DNA of 64,000 nt, taken from assembly GCA_963834825.1 (NCBI GenBank), contig CAWICZ010000003.1:100300-164299 (forward strand). The letters are read 5' to 3'. This DNA is from JACDAN01 sp963834825. GTDB taxonomy: Bacteria; Actinomycetota; Thermoleophilia; Gaiellales; Gaiellaceae. Position 1 is the stretch's first letter. Each line of letters begins with the position of its first letter. This document shows, piece by piece, positions 32,991 through 41,190 of this stretch. The position numbers and the translations under genes are program-made. Under the pieces are notes generated by a model. It made no database searches, had not been told where the DNA came from, and was given only the letters and a program-made list of their open reading frames with translations.

Positions 32991-33520
32991 CAGTCGATCT
33001 TCTTCACCTGGTCGAACCCGAGTTCCACCGGGACTTGCCTTTCGAAAATGTCGACCAGCACCTTGAGCTTCTGGGCGTCGGGCTGGACGTCGACGATCTC
33101 CCCGTCGAAGTCGGAGAGCGGGCCGGAGGTTACCTTCACCGACTCGCCGAGCGAGTACTCGACTTGGGCCCGGGCCCGCTCGGCGATCGCGGCGCCGGTC
33201 CGGAGGATGCGATCGACCTCGGGCTGTGAGAGCGGGATCGGCTTGCCGGCCGCGCCGACGAAGCCGGTCACGCCGGGCGTGTTCTTCACGACCGTCCAGG
33301 CGTCGTCGTCGAGGTCCATGTTCACGAGCACGTAGCCCGGCAGAACCCGCTTCTCGGCCTGCACCTTCTGGCCGTCCTTGGTCTCGATCACCTGCTCCGT
33401 AGGGACGACGACGCGGCGGAACCGCGGCTGCTGGTTCATCGAGACGATCCGGTGCTCGAGATTGGTCTTCACCTTGTTCTCGTGCCCCGAGTAAGTGTTG
33501 ATCACGTACCAGAGAAACAT
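32990..33520 (-). CDS. nusG: Transcription termination/antitermination factor NusG
   Basis: The 176-residue protein has the NGN domain (WYVINTYSGHENKVKTNLE, RVLPGYVLVNMDLDDDAW, NTPGVTGFVG) and a C-terminal KOW domain (GESVKVTSGPLSDFDGEIVDV). It binds RNA polymerase and can link to S10 or Rho. It lacks the long N-terminal extension of streptomycete NusG. It lies 16 bases after secE. Confidence 0.97.
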   Translation of the reverse strand: MFLWYVINTYSGHENKVKTNLEHRIVSMNQQPRFRRVVVPTEQVIETKDGQKVQAEKRVLPGYVLVNMDLDDDAWTVVKNTPGVTGFVGAAGKPIPLSQPEVDRILRTGAAIAERARAQVEYSLGESVKVTSGPLSDFDGEIVDVQPDAQKLKVLVDIFERQVPVELGFDQVKKID

Positions 33521-33536
33521 CTCGACCGACTTCTCG

Positions 33537-33890
33537 TTACTGGCCGAGCAGGAGCCGCTGGACGAACGGTTGCAGTGCGAGATCGGCCAGCCAGAGATAC
33601 GTGCCCACGATCGCGCAGGCGATGATCACGACGACGGTGCCGGTCAGGACCTGGCGCTGGTTCGGCCACTCGACCTTCTTCAGCTCGGCCGCGGACTCGG
33701 AGATGAAGCGGCGTCCGCCCCCGCCCCCGCCGCGCCGACCGGTCTGCGTCTTCGGCGGCTGCTGCGCGGGGCGGACCTGAGCCTGCCGGGCGCGAGCGCG
33801 CTGCGAGACGCCCTGCGACTCCGCCGGGGCGGCTACGGCCTGCTGCTTCTCACGGCGGCGGCGTTTTTGCTGTCGAGTATTTCGGGCCAT
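33537..33890 (-). CDS. secE: Protein translocase subunit SecE
   Basis: SecE clamps the SecY channel. The 117-residue protein has a basic, Gln/Ala-rich N-terminus with a Gly run (GRRGGGGGGRRF), the conserved amphipathic segment SESAAELKKVEWPNQRQVL and a single C-terminal membrane helix (GTVVVIIACAIVGTYLW). It lies six bases after rpmG. Confidence 0.95.
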   Translation of the reverse strand: MARNTRQQKRRRREKQQAVAAPAESQGVSQRARARQAQVRPAQQPPKTQTGRRGGGGGGRRFISESAAELKKVEWPNQRQVLTGTVVVIIACAIVGTYLWLADLALQPFVQRLLLGQ

Positions 33891-33896
33891 GGCTTA

Positions 33897-34058
33897 CTAG
33901 CGAGTCTCCCGATGGATGGTATGGCGTCTGCACCAGCGACAGTACTTCTTCGCCTCGAAGCGATCGGGCGTGTTCCGCTTGGACTTCTCCGTCTGGTAGT
34001 TGCGGCGCCTGCATTCGGTGCAAGCGAGCGTGATTCCGACTCTGACTCCTGTCGCCAT
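33897..34058 (-). CDS. rpmG: 50S ribosomal protein L33, zinc-binding type
   Basis: A 53-codon frame encodes MATGVRVGITLACTECRRRN, then YQTEKSKRNTPDRFEAKKYC and RWCRRHTIHRETR. The two CxxC pairs (CTEC and CRWC) make it the zinc-dependent form of L33. It lies between the tRNA-Met gene and secE and is probably co-transcribed with both. Confidence 0.94.
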   Translation of the reverse strand: MATGVRVGITLACTECRRRNYQTEKSKRNTPDRFEAKKYCRWCRRHTIHRETR

Positions 34059-34080
34059 TCCTCGTGCTTTCCTCGGGAGG

Positions 34081-34154
34081 TAGCGGCGGGTGGATTCGAA
34101 CCACCGACCTGCGGGTTATGAGTCCGCCGCTCTAACCAACTGAGCTACGCCGCC
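34081..34154 (-). tRNA. tRNA-Met (CAT anticodon, elongator type)
   Basis: The 74-base sequence folds as a cloverleaf: acceptor GGCGGCG/CGCCGCT, D-stem GCTC/GAGC, anticodon arm GCGGA-CTCATAA-CCCGC, five-base variable loop AGGTC and T-arm GGTGG-TTCGAAT-CCACC, discriminator A. The anticodon is CAT. Two irregularities are visible: a G1-U72 wobble and an A-C mismatch at 31-39. CCA is not fully encoded (ACCT follows). A Watson-Crick-like pair at 1-72 and the D-loop argue against initiator. An Ile-CAT (lysidine) identity is less likely. Confidence 0.88.
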
Positions 34155-34195
34155 GGGGCCCGCGCATAGTAGCGACTGTCCGGGGTAAGTCGGGT
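34155..34195 (-). promoter_or_regulatory. Promoter of the tRNA-Met-rpmG-secE-nusG unit
   Basis: TACTAT at 34171-34166 lies twelve bases upstream of the tRNA 5' end, an appropriate -10 position. It shares the GCTAC(C/T)AT form of the infA and rpsL promoters (CGCTACTAT). No clear -35 hexamer is seen. Confidence 0.5.
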
Positions 34196-35149
34196 CTACG
34201 CCGACACGATCAGGACCGGTGTCCCGACGTCGACCTCGTTGAAGAGCGCCTCGGCCTCGGGGACGCGCATCCGGATGCAGCCGTGTGACGCGGAGTAGCC
34301 GATCGAGGCCGCGTCCGGCGTCCCGTGGATCCCGACGAGCGGTGCGGTCAGGCCCATCCACCTGGTGCCGAGCGGGTTGCCCGGCCCGGGCGGGATCGGC
34401 TTGGCGTCCTTGGCCCATTCGGACTCCGGCGGCGGGATCCACCAGGGATCCCGCTGCATGGTCGCGATGCTGAAGTTTCCGACCGGCGTCGGGTACTGGG
34501 CCTGGCCGGTCGCGACCTGGAAGGAGCGAACAGGGCTCGGCCCGTTGAAGAGTGTCAGCCGCTTCGAGTCGCGGAAGATGATGACCACGGGCCCGTAGTT
34601 CTCCGGCGTCACTTCCGGCGGGACCGACTCCGTCAGCAGCGGGATCGGCAGCCGGCGATTCGTCCGCAGCATGTAGGCGATCGCCCTCGTCATCTGTTCC
34701 TGGTCCACGGCGAGGCCGGGCGTCGCTTCGCTGAAGGCCGGGTGTCCGCCGGCCACTCCGACCACCGTGGAGTTGATCGGCTCGCGCGAGAACAGGCGGT
34801 CGAGCCTGCGGACGTAGCGGCGGATCCGCGCCTGGGTCTCCGACACCTTCAGCGCGACGCGCCCGCGCGGGGGCGCGCGGAGCGCCTTGGCGACGGCGTT
34901 GTCGACCGACGCGCTCGTCCCCAGGTAACGGGGACTGATCCGCCACTTCTTGTCGCCGTAGTGGAGCGGGAGCGGGCGCCCGAACGCCTTCTCGACGCGG
35001 GTCCTGGCCGGCTCGGAGGTCAGGCCGCCAACCTTGACGCCGGCCACCGTCACCCCCTGGGCGATGACTACAGGCTTGCGCGCAGCGTCAGGCGCGGCGA
35101 TCCCGAGCGTGACGGCGAGGAGGAAGCTGGCGGCAAGCAGGCGTTTCAC
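34196..35149 (-). CDS. Secreted L,D-transpeptidase (YkuD domain)
   Basis: The 317-residue protein (GTG start) has a signal peptide (LLAASFLLAVTLGIAAP), an N-terminal domain of ~130 residues with the GVKVGGLTSEPARTRV pattern of peptidoglycan-binding-type domains, and a C-terminal YkuD catalytic domain. The active-site motif is SASHGCIRMRVP with Cys291 and His289, plus upstream GIHGTPDAASIG. It would make or remodel 3-3 peptidoglycan cross-links outside the membrane. TATCGT lies seven bases before GTG, compatible with a leaderless mRNA. Confidence 0.92.
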   Translation of the reverse strand: MKRLLAASFLLAVTLGIAAPDAARKPVVIAQGVTVAGVKVGGLTSEPARTRVEKAFGRPLPLHYGDKKWRISPRYLGTSASVDNAVAKALRAPPRGRVALKVSETQARIRRYVRRLDRLFSREPINSTVVGVAGGHPAFSEATPGLAVDQEQMTRAIAYMLRTNRRLPIPLLTESVPPEVTPENYGPVVIIFRDSKRLTLFNGPSPVRSFQVATGQAQYPTPVGNFSIATMQRDPWWIPPPESEWAKDAKPIPPGPGNPLGTRWMGLTAPLVGIHGTPDAASIGYSASHGCIRMRVPEAEALFNEVDVGTPVLIVSA

Positions 35150-35202
35150 GCCGGAAACGATACGCCACGCAGCGGAAAAACGTTTCTAATTCGTCGGGGA
35201 CC

Positions 35203-36114
35203 TCACGAGTCCTCCACCCAGTCCCTCGTGAGGAAGAGCCAGAAGGCAAGACCTGCGTACGGGCCGTAGCGCGCAAAGCGCCGCTCGATCTGGCGATCGG
35301 ACGCCTTCCGGCCGTTCAGGCTCGCGTATTTCGGGCGTGTCCAGGAGTCGAGGATCAGCCGCGAGTGGCGGCCGAGAAGCATCATCACGTGCGCGGCCGC
35401 ATAGGGCCCGACGCCGGGCAGCGCGAGGAGCCTGGCCGCCACTTCCTCGTCGGGTAGCTCGGCCGGCGGAGCATCGCGCAGCACTTCGAGGTCGAGGGAG
35501 CCGTCGGCCACCTCGGCGGCGAGCGTGCGGAGGTACGCGCCGCGGTACCCGGCACGGACGACGTCCCGGTAGAACGTCTCCGCTGCGGACGCCATCGCCG
35601 CGGCGGTCGGAAACGCCCGGCCGTGCTTGCCGACCGATTCCTCGCCGAGGTGCTCGACGAGCGCGGTCACCATCCGGACCGTGGCTGACCACGTGGTGTT
35701 GGTCGTGCAGATCGTCTTGACGACGTCCTCGAAGACCGTCGGGCTTCGGAGCATCCGGCCGGAGCCCTCGGCGACCCACGAGAGCTCGGGATCGGCGGCC
35801 GCGGCCTCGTAGAGCGGCGCGAGGTTCTCGTCGAGGTTGAGCATCCGCACGACCACCTCTCGAATCGCGTCCTTGGTGCGGACGCCGGGTGCACGGCCGA
35901 GGACGTCGATCCGCGCCGTGCCTCGACGGCCCTCCCGGATCACGATCGTGCGCGGCGTGCCCCGCGGAACGGGCACGGTCACGACCAACGTCCGCGCCGC
36001 TTCGTCCAACTCCGCCGGAGGCAGCTCGGCGACGCCGTGCGAGACGAGCGTGCGCCACAGGTCGACGGGCTCACCGCCCGGTCCCGCGAGCTTCAGCTGG
36101 AGCGAGGTCGCCAC
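35203..36114 (-). CDS. HhH-GPD DNA glycosylase (AlkA/OGG-like)
   Basis: The 303-residue protein has the AlkA/OGG layout: a N-terminal beta domain, helices around VFEDVVKTICTTNTTWSAT, and a helix-hairpin-helix LLALPGVGPYAAAHVMML followed by the catalytic Asp256 in RLILDSWTR. The HhH lacks the catalytic lysine of bifunctional OGG1, so it is probably a monofunctional base glycosylase acting on alkylated or oxidised purines. It starts at GTG 36114 with TAGCCT eight bases upstream, divergent from hyuA over only 43 bases. Confidence 0.88.
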   Translation of the reverse strand: MATSLQLKLAGPGGEPVDLWRTLVSHGVAELPPAELDEAARTLVVTVPVPRGTPRTIVIREGRRGTARIDVLGRAPGVRTKDAIREVVVRMLNLDENLAPLYEAAAADPELSWVAEGSGRMLRSPTVFEDVVKTICTTNTTWSATVRMVTALVEHLGEESVGKHGRAFPTAAAMASAAETFYRDVVRAGYRGAYLRTLAAEVADGSLDLEVLRDAPPAELPDEEVAARLLALPGVGPYAAAHVMMLLGRHSRLILDSWTRPKYASLNGRKASDRQIERRFARYGPYAGLAFWLFLTRDWVEDS

Positions 36115-36157
36115 CGTTCTGGAGGCTAGTGGGCGGAGGGCGTCCTAGAGTCGCCGC
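36115..36157. promoter_or_regulatory. 43-bp divergent promoter of the glycosylase and hyuA, both leaderless-type
   Basis: On the plus strand TAGAGT (36146-36151) lies exactly six bases before GTG 36158. On the minus strand TAGCCT (36128-36123) lies eight bases before GTG 36114. Neither gene has a Shine-Dalgarno. This spacing places the transcription start at or near the start codons. Confidence 0.55.
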
Positions 36158-37897
36158 GTGGCGGTTCTCGGTGTCGACGTCGGCGGGACGTTCACCGACG
36201 CGGTCCTGATCGAGGCGGGACGGGTGAGGACGGCGAAAGTCCGGACCGCCGCCCGTCAGGAGGAGTCGGTTCTGGCTGCGGCGCGGGCCGTCGGCGCAGC
36301 GGACGACGTAGAGCGCTTCACGCACGGGACGACCGTCGCGACGAACGCGCTGCTCGAGCGCAAGGGTGCGGACACGGCGCTCGTCGCGACGGCGGGCTTC
36401 GAGCATGTCCTCCACCTCAGGCGGCAGAACCGAGCTCACCTCTACCGCCTCTGCGCCGCGCATCCGGAGCCGCTCGTGCCGCTCTCGCGGAGCTACGGCG
36501 TGCGGGAAAGGATGGGCCCGAGCGGCGTCGTCGAGCCACTCGACCTCGAGTCACTGCCTTCGATCGACGCCGAGGCAATCGCCGTCTGCCTGCTCTTCTC
36601 CTTTCGCGACGCCGCCCACGAGCGCGCCGTCGCCGAGGAGCTGCGGCGGCGGCACCCGACGTCGTACGTGGTCGCCTCGCACGAGGTCGCGCCGGAGTTC
36701 AGGGAGTACGAACGAGCCTCGACGACCGCCGCCGACGCGTACCTGGGGCCGCGGCTCGCCGGCTACCTGCGGGCGCTCGGCCGGCGGTGCGCCGAGGAGC
36801 GCTTGCCGGAGCCCCTCGTCATGCGGTCGTCCGGAGGCGTTGTCTCGCTGGATGAGGCCGCGGGCCACGCCTCCTGGGCGTTGCTCTCCGGGCCGGCCGG
36901 CGGTGTCGTCGGCGCCGCTCGGATCGCCGAGCTCGCGGGGTTCGCGGACGCGATCGCGTTCGACATGGGCGGAACCTCGACCGACGTCTGCCTGATCGCG
37001 GACGGGGCGGCGGAGCGCTCACTCGAGCGGACGATCGGCGGGTTCCCGATCAGGCTCCCCAGCGTCGACGTCCACACGGTCGGCGCCGGCGGCGGCTCCG
37101 TCGCCTGGGTCGACGCCGGCGGCGCTCTGCGCGTCGGGCCCGAGAGCGCGGGCGCGGACCCCGGCCCGGCCGGCTACGGACGGGGTGGGCTCCGTCCGAC
37201 GGTGACCGACGCGAACCTGCTGCTCGGGCGACAACCCGCCCGCTTGGCCGACGGGCTCGAGCTCGATCGCGCGGCGGCCGAGCGAGCGCTCGAGGGGCTC
37301 GACCCCGCTCACGTCGTCGACGTCGTGAACGCGGAGATGCTCCGCGCGCTCCGCGTCGTTTCCGTGGAACGCGGGCGCGACCCGCGCGGGATGGCGCTCG
37401 TCGCCTTCGGCGGCGCGGGGCCGCTGCACGCCTGCGCGCTCGCCGACGAGCTGGGGATGAAGACCGTGCTCGTTCCCGAAGCCGCCGGCGTCCTCTCGGC
37501 GCTCGGCCTCGCCGTCAGCGACGAGCGGCGTGACCGCGTCCGGAGTGAGGTGCGACCGCTTGACGAGGTCGCGGAGCTTCCCGCTGACGGCGAGGCCGAC
37601 CTTCGCTATCGCGGGCAGTCGTTCGAGCTGACGATCTCCCTCGGGCCCGACCTGGCCGAGCGGTTCCATCGTCGGCACGAGGAGCGGTACGGCTACGCCG
37701 ACCGGACGAGGGAGCTCGAGTTGGTCGCCGTCCGCACCGCCGAAGTGAGGCCCGGGCCGGCGCTCGACTTGCCGGCGGGCGAACGCAGGACGGAGAAAGG
37801 GCCCGCCGTGATCGAGCTCGACGGAGCGACGTGCTGGCTCCCCCCTGGGTGGGTGGGGGTTAGGGATGGTGGCATCTGGACCCTCACGAAGGCGTGA
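36158..37897 (+). CDS. hyuA: Hydantoinase/5-oxoprolinase subunit A
   Basis: The 579-residue protein is an ATP-dependent hydantoinase/oxoprolinase A subunit of the actin-like ATPase fold. It has the first phosphate loop GVDVGGTFTDAVL (residues 5-17), HGTTVATNALLERKG, the SSGGVVSLDEA segment, and the second loop FDMGGTSTDVCL. With HyuB it hydrolyses cyclic amides such as hydantoins or 5-oxoproline using ATP. GTG at 36158 is preceded by TAGAGT with six-base spacing. Its C-terminus is shorter than the ~680 residues usual for the family. Confidence 0.92.
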   Translation: MAVLGVDVGGTFTDAVLIEAGRVRTAKVRTAARQEESVLAAARAVGAADDVERFTHGTTVATNALLERKGADTALVATAGFEHVLHLRRQNRAHLYRLCAAHPEPLVPLSRSYGVRERMGPSGVVEPLDLESLPSIDAEAIAVCLLFSFRDAAHERAVAEELRRRHPTSYVVASHEVAPEFREYERASTTAADAYLGPRLAGYLRALGRRCAEERLPEPLVMRSSGGVVSLDEAAGHASWALLSGPAGGVVGAARIAELAGFADAIAFDMGGTSTDVCLIADGAAERSLERTIGGFPIRLPSVDVHTVGAGGGSVAWVDAGGALRVGPESAGADPGPAGYGRGGLRPTVTDANLLLGRQPARLADGLELDRAAAERALEGLDPAHVVDVVNAEMLRALRVVSVERGRDPRGMALVAFGGAGPLHACALADELGMKTVLVPEAAGVLSALGLAVSDERRDRVRSEVRPLDEVAELPADGEADLRYRGQSFELTISLGPDLAERFHRRHEERYGYADRTRELELVAVRTAEVRPGPALDLPAGERRTEKGPAVIELDGATCWLPPGWVGVRDGGIWTLTKA

Positions 37898-37904
37898 CGA
37901 GAGC

Positions 37905-39376
37905 GTGAACATTCAGCTCCAAGTTCTCGGGCATGCCCTCCGGGCCGTCGCCGAGGAGATGGGCGCCGCGCTGATCCGTTCCGCGTACTCCGCCAACATC
38001 AAGGAGCGGCGCGACTGCTCGACGGCCCTCTTCGACGAGCGCGGCCGCATGGTCGCGCAGGCCGAGCACATCCCCGTCCACCTCGGGGCGATGCCCGACG
38101 CGGTCGCCGCCGTGATGGAGCACGACCCGTCGCGAACGGACGTCTTCATGCTCAACGATCCCTTCGCGGGCGGCACACACCTCCCCGACATCACGCTCGT
38201 CTCCCGCACCGACCTCGGCTTCGCCGTCACGCGCGCCCACCACGCCGACGTGGGCGGCCGCGAGCCGGGCTCGATGCCGGCCGCGTCCCGCACGCTCGCC
38301 GAGGAGGGCGTCGTCATCCCGCCGACCAGAGTCGACGACGGTCGCTCGAGGCGGTCATCGCCCGGATGCGGAACCCCGACGAGCGACGCGGGGACTTCCG
38401 CGCCCAGCTGGCGGCGCACCGGCTCGCCGACGAGCGGGTCGCCGAGCTGTGCGCGCGTCACGGCGCCGACCGCCTTCGCGCGGCGATGGACGAGCTTCTC
38501 GACTACTCGGAGCGCGTCGTCCGCGCCGGGATCGGCCGGCTGCCCGACGGCCGCTACGAGGCGCGGGACGTCCTCGAGGCGCCCGAGGGTGACCTCGAGC
38601 TGCGCGTCGCCGTCACCGTCGACGGCGACGAGCTCGCGGCCGACTTCGCCGGCACGGCTCCGCAGCACGACGGGAACCTCAACTGCCCGCTCTCGGTCAC
38701 GCGATCTGCGACCTACTTCGTCGTCCGCTGCCTGACCGACCCGGACGTGCCCGCGTCGGCCGGTGCGTTCGCCCCGGTACGGATCGCCGCACCGCCCGGC
38801 TCACTCGTGAACGCGCTCCCGGGCGCCGCAGTCGCCGGCGGCAACGTCGAGACCTCGTGCCGGATCGTCGACGTGCTCTTCCGAGCCCTCGGCGAGGCGG
38901 TGCCCGTCCCAGCCCAGGGTCAGGGAACGATGAACAACCTCACGCTCGGCAACGAGCGGTTCACGTACTACGAGACGCTCGGCGGCGGTCAGGGCGCCTG
39001 CCCCGACGCCGACGGGCCCTCGGGCGTGCACGTGACGATGTCGAACACGCTGACGACGCCCGTCGAGGCGCTCGAGCTCGCCTACCCGCTGCGCGTCCGC
39101 CGCCACGAGCTCCGCCTCGGCTCAGGCGGCGCAGGCCGCCACCGCGGCGGCGACGGCGTCGTCCGCGAGCTGGAGGCACTCGAGGCCTGTCGCGCCTCGA
39201 TCCTCAGCGAGCGCCGCGCCCACGCACCGGCCGGCTCACAGGGCGGCGAGCCGGGGGCTCGCGGCCGCAATCTCCTAAACGGCGAGGTGCTGCCGGCGAA
39301 GGTGACGGTGGACCTCGCGCCGGGCGACGTCATCCGCATCGAAACGCCCGGCGGAGGCGGTTGGGGCCGCAGATAG
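37905..39376 (+). CDS. hyuB: Hydantoinase/5-oxoprolinase subunit B, frameshifted near 38340
   Basis: The N-terminal part from GTG 37905 (VNIQLQVLGHALRAVAEEMG) has the HyuB signatures IKERRDCSTALFDERGRMVAQAE and NDPFAGGTHLPDITLVSRT. At 38340-38341 the reading frame is lost and homology resumes at once in another frame (SLEAVIARMRNPDERRGDFR) to TGA... TAG at 39374-39376. The junction GACGACGGTCGCTC behaves as one missing base. The C-terminal half (GSGGAGRHRGGDGVVREL, PGGGGWGRR) is intact. It is either a sequencing error or a recently broken gene. Confidence 0.85.
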
Positions 39377-39600
39377 GTCGGCGGTCTTGCCGTCGAGCTC
39401 GAGCGCGAACCTTGCGGAGGTGTACGGCGCTGCGGCCGGCGAGCCGGGCAAAACGGCGATCACGAGCGCGGCTGCGGCGAGTACGCCTGGAGCGAGGCTG
39501 CTGGGCGCATGCCCACTCCGTGATCGGGGGCACGTCTTGCCTTGCCGCATCATTGGGAGGCCTGACCCCCTAGGGTCCGGCCAGCGGGGAGGAGAAGAGG
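39377..39600 (-). pseudogene. Intergenic stretch with a possible N-terminal remnant of a secreted protein
   Basis: On the minus strand, from about 39553 down to 39385, a frame reads a signal-like LAPGVLAAAALVIAVLPG followed by APYTSARFALELDGKTADLS, which resembles the mature N-terminus of secreted actinobacterial proteins. The resemblance ends where it meets hyuB. On the plus strand TAGGGT at about 39570 is a possible -10 for the DUF4389 gene, which also has GGGGAGGAG before its GTG. Confidence 0.3.
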
Positions 39601-41019
39601 GTGGACGGACCGCAGCCGTATCCAGTTCGCATCGAGGGAGAGCGCGACGCGGAGCTGAGCCGCTGGCTCTGGCTCGTGAAGTGGTTCCTGGCGATCCCGC
39701 ACTACATCGTGCTTGCGTTCCTCTGGCTGACGCTGCTCGTGCTGACGATCGTCGCGTTCTTCGCGATCCTCTTCACCGGCCGCTACCCGCGAGGCATCTT
39801 CGACTTCAACGTCGGCGTTCTCCGCTGGACGTGGCGGGTCGCGTTCTACTCCTACGGCGCGCTGGGCACCGATCGCTATCCGCCGTTCACGCTCGACGAC
39901 GTGCCCGACTACCCGGCGCGCCTGGAGGTCGCGTACCCGGAGCAGCTCTCCCGCGGCCTCGTGCTGGTGAAGTGGTGGCTCCTCGCGATACCGCAGTACA
40001 TCGTCACGGGAATCTTCCTGGGAGGCGGCAGCTACGCGGCGTCCCGGGTCGACGACTGGTTCTGGGGCATCGGCTTCGAAACCGGGCTGATCGGCATCCT
40101 CGTGCTCTTCGCCGGTGTGGCGCTGCTCTTCACCACGCGGTACCCGGGCGGGCTCTTCGACTTCGTTGTCGGGCTCGACCGGTGGGTCGCGCGCGTCGCC
40201 GCATACGTGCTGCTCATGCGCGACGAGTACCCGCCGTTCCGGCTCGACCAGGGAGGGACCGAGGGGGAGGGGCTCGCGGAGCCGACCTTCGCGGTCGCGG
40301 AGCCGCCGTACCCGTCGCCGGCGAGCCGGCTGCGCCGGCCGAGCCTCCTGCCCGCAGAGGCTGGACTGGTGGGCGAATCGCGCTCGTGGTCGTCGGCACC
40401 ATCGCGGGCCTGCTCGCGCTCGGGCTCCTCGTCGGCGGCTGCGCGCTCGTCGCCGTCGACCAGACGCAACGAGACGACGACGGGTTCCTCATGTCACCGA
40501 CGCAGGACTTCTCGACGCCGACGTACGCGATCGTGTCCGAGAGCGCCGACGTCGACACCGGAGGAGGCGAGTGGGCGCTCGACACGTTCCTCGGCACGGT
40601 CCGGATTCGCAGCGAGAGCGACCGCCCGGTGTTCGTCGGGATCGGGCCGGCCGAACGACGTCACGCGGTACCTCGGAGGCGTCGAGCGCGACGTGGTCGA
40701 CGACCTCGACAACAGCGGTGACCCGGAGTACTCGCGACGTTCGGGCGGCGCGCCAACCGGCCAGCCGGGCGACGAGACGTTCTGGGTCGCGTCGACGGAG
40801 GGCACCGGCGAGCGGACGCTCGAATGGGAGCCGGAGGACGGGGACTGGCAGGCGGTGGTGATGAACGAGGACGCGTCGCGCGGGGTCTCCGCCGAGCTGA
40901 GCATCGGCGCCGAGCTGGACTCGATCCTCTGGATCGGCATCGGACTGCTTGCTGCCGGCGCCCTCTTCGCCGCAGGCTCCGCGCTCGCAATCACGGCGGC
41001 CGCGCGCCGCGGACACTGA
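39601..41019 (+). CDS. DUF4389 membrane protein with two compensating frameshifts
   Basis: GTG 39601 begins two DUF4389-type units: YPVRIEGERDAELSRWLWL with FTGRYPRGIFDFNVGVLRW, then YPARLEVAYPEQLSRGLVL with FTTRYPGGLFDFVVGLDRW. Each has paired membrane helices. From about 40310 to 40655 the real frame is a different one (GWTGGRIALVVVGTIAGLL, a membrane helix, then SADVDTGGGEWALDTFLGTV), after which the original frame resumes (NDVTRYLGGVERDVVDDLD) to the final membrane helix. Two single-base indels of opposite sign explain this. Function unknown. Confidence 0.75.
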   Translation: MDGPQPYPVRIEGERDAELSRWLWLVKWFLAIPHYIVLAFLWLTLLVLTIVAFFAILFTGRYPRGIFDFNVGVLRWTWRVAFYSYGALGTDRYPPFTLDDVPDYPARLEVAYPEQLSRGLVLVKWWLLAIPQYIVTGIFLGGGSYAASRVDDWFWGIGFETGLIGILVLFAGVALLFTTRYPGGLFDFVVGLDRWVARVAAYVLLMRDEYPPFRLDQGGTEGEGLAEPTFAVAEPPYPSPASRLRRPSLLPAEAGLVGESRSWSSAPSRACSRSGSSSAAARSSPSTRRNETTTGSSCHRRRTSRRRRTRSCPRAPTSTPEEASGRSTRSSARSGFAARATARCSSGSGRPNDVTRYLGGVERDVVDDLDNSGDPEYSRRSGGAPTGQPGDETFWVASTEGTGERTLEWEPEDGDWQAVVMNEDASRGVSAELSIGAELDSILWIGIGLLAAGALFAAGSALAITAAARRGH

Positions 41020-41190
41020 CCCCGAGTCGGCTTTGGCAGGGCTGGGGATGCTTCTATGAGTGTCAAGCCGCTGTAGCTGTTCGCACGCAGGCTGCATTGC
41101 GGAGCCGCCCAGTCGCGGCAGGACTTCGGCCCGCAGCCGCCGCGCCGGCCCTATTCCGGGAGGCGCTCGAGCCGTAGCTAGGCTGGCGAC
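41020..41190 (+). promoter_or_regulatory. Upstream region of the ABC exporter ATPase
   Basis: No gene is seen in these 171 bases. TAGGCT at 41179-41184 is exactly six bases before the GTG start at 41191, and no ribosome-binding site is present, so a leaderless transcript is likely. A GC-rich stretch (CCGCAGCCGCCGCGCCGG) precedes it. Confidence 0.45.
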
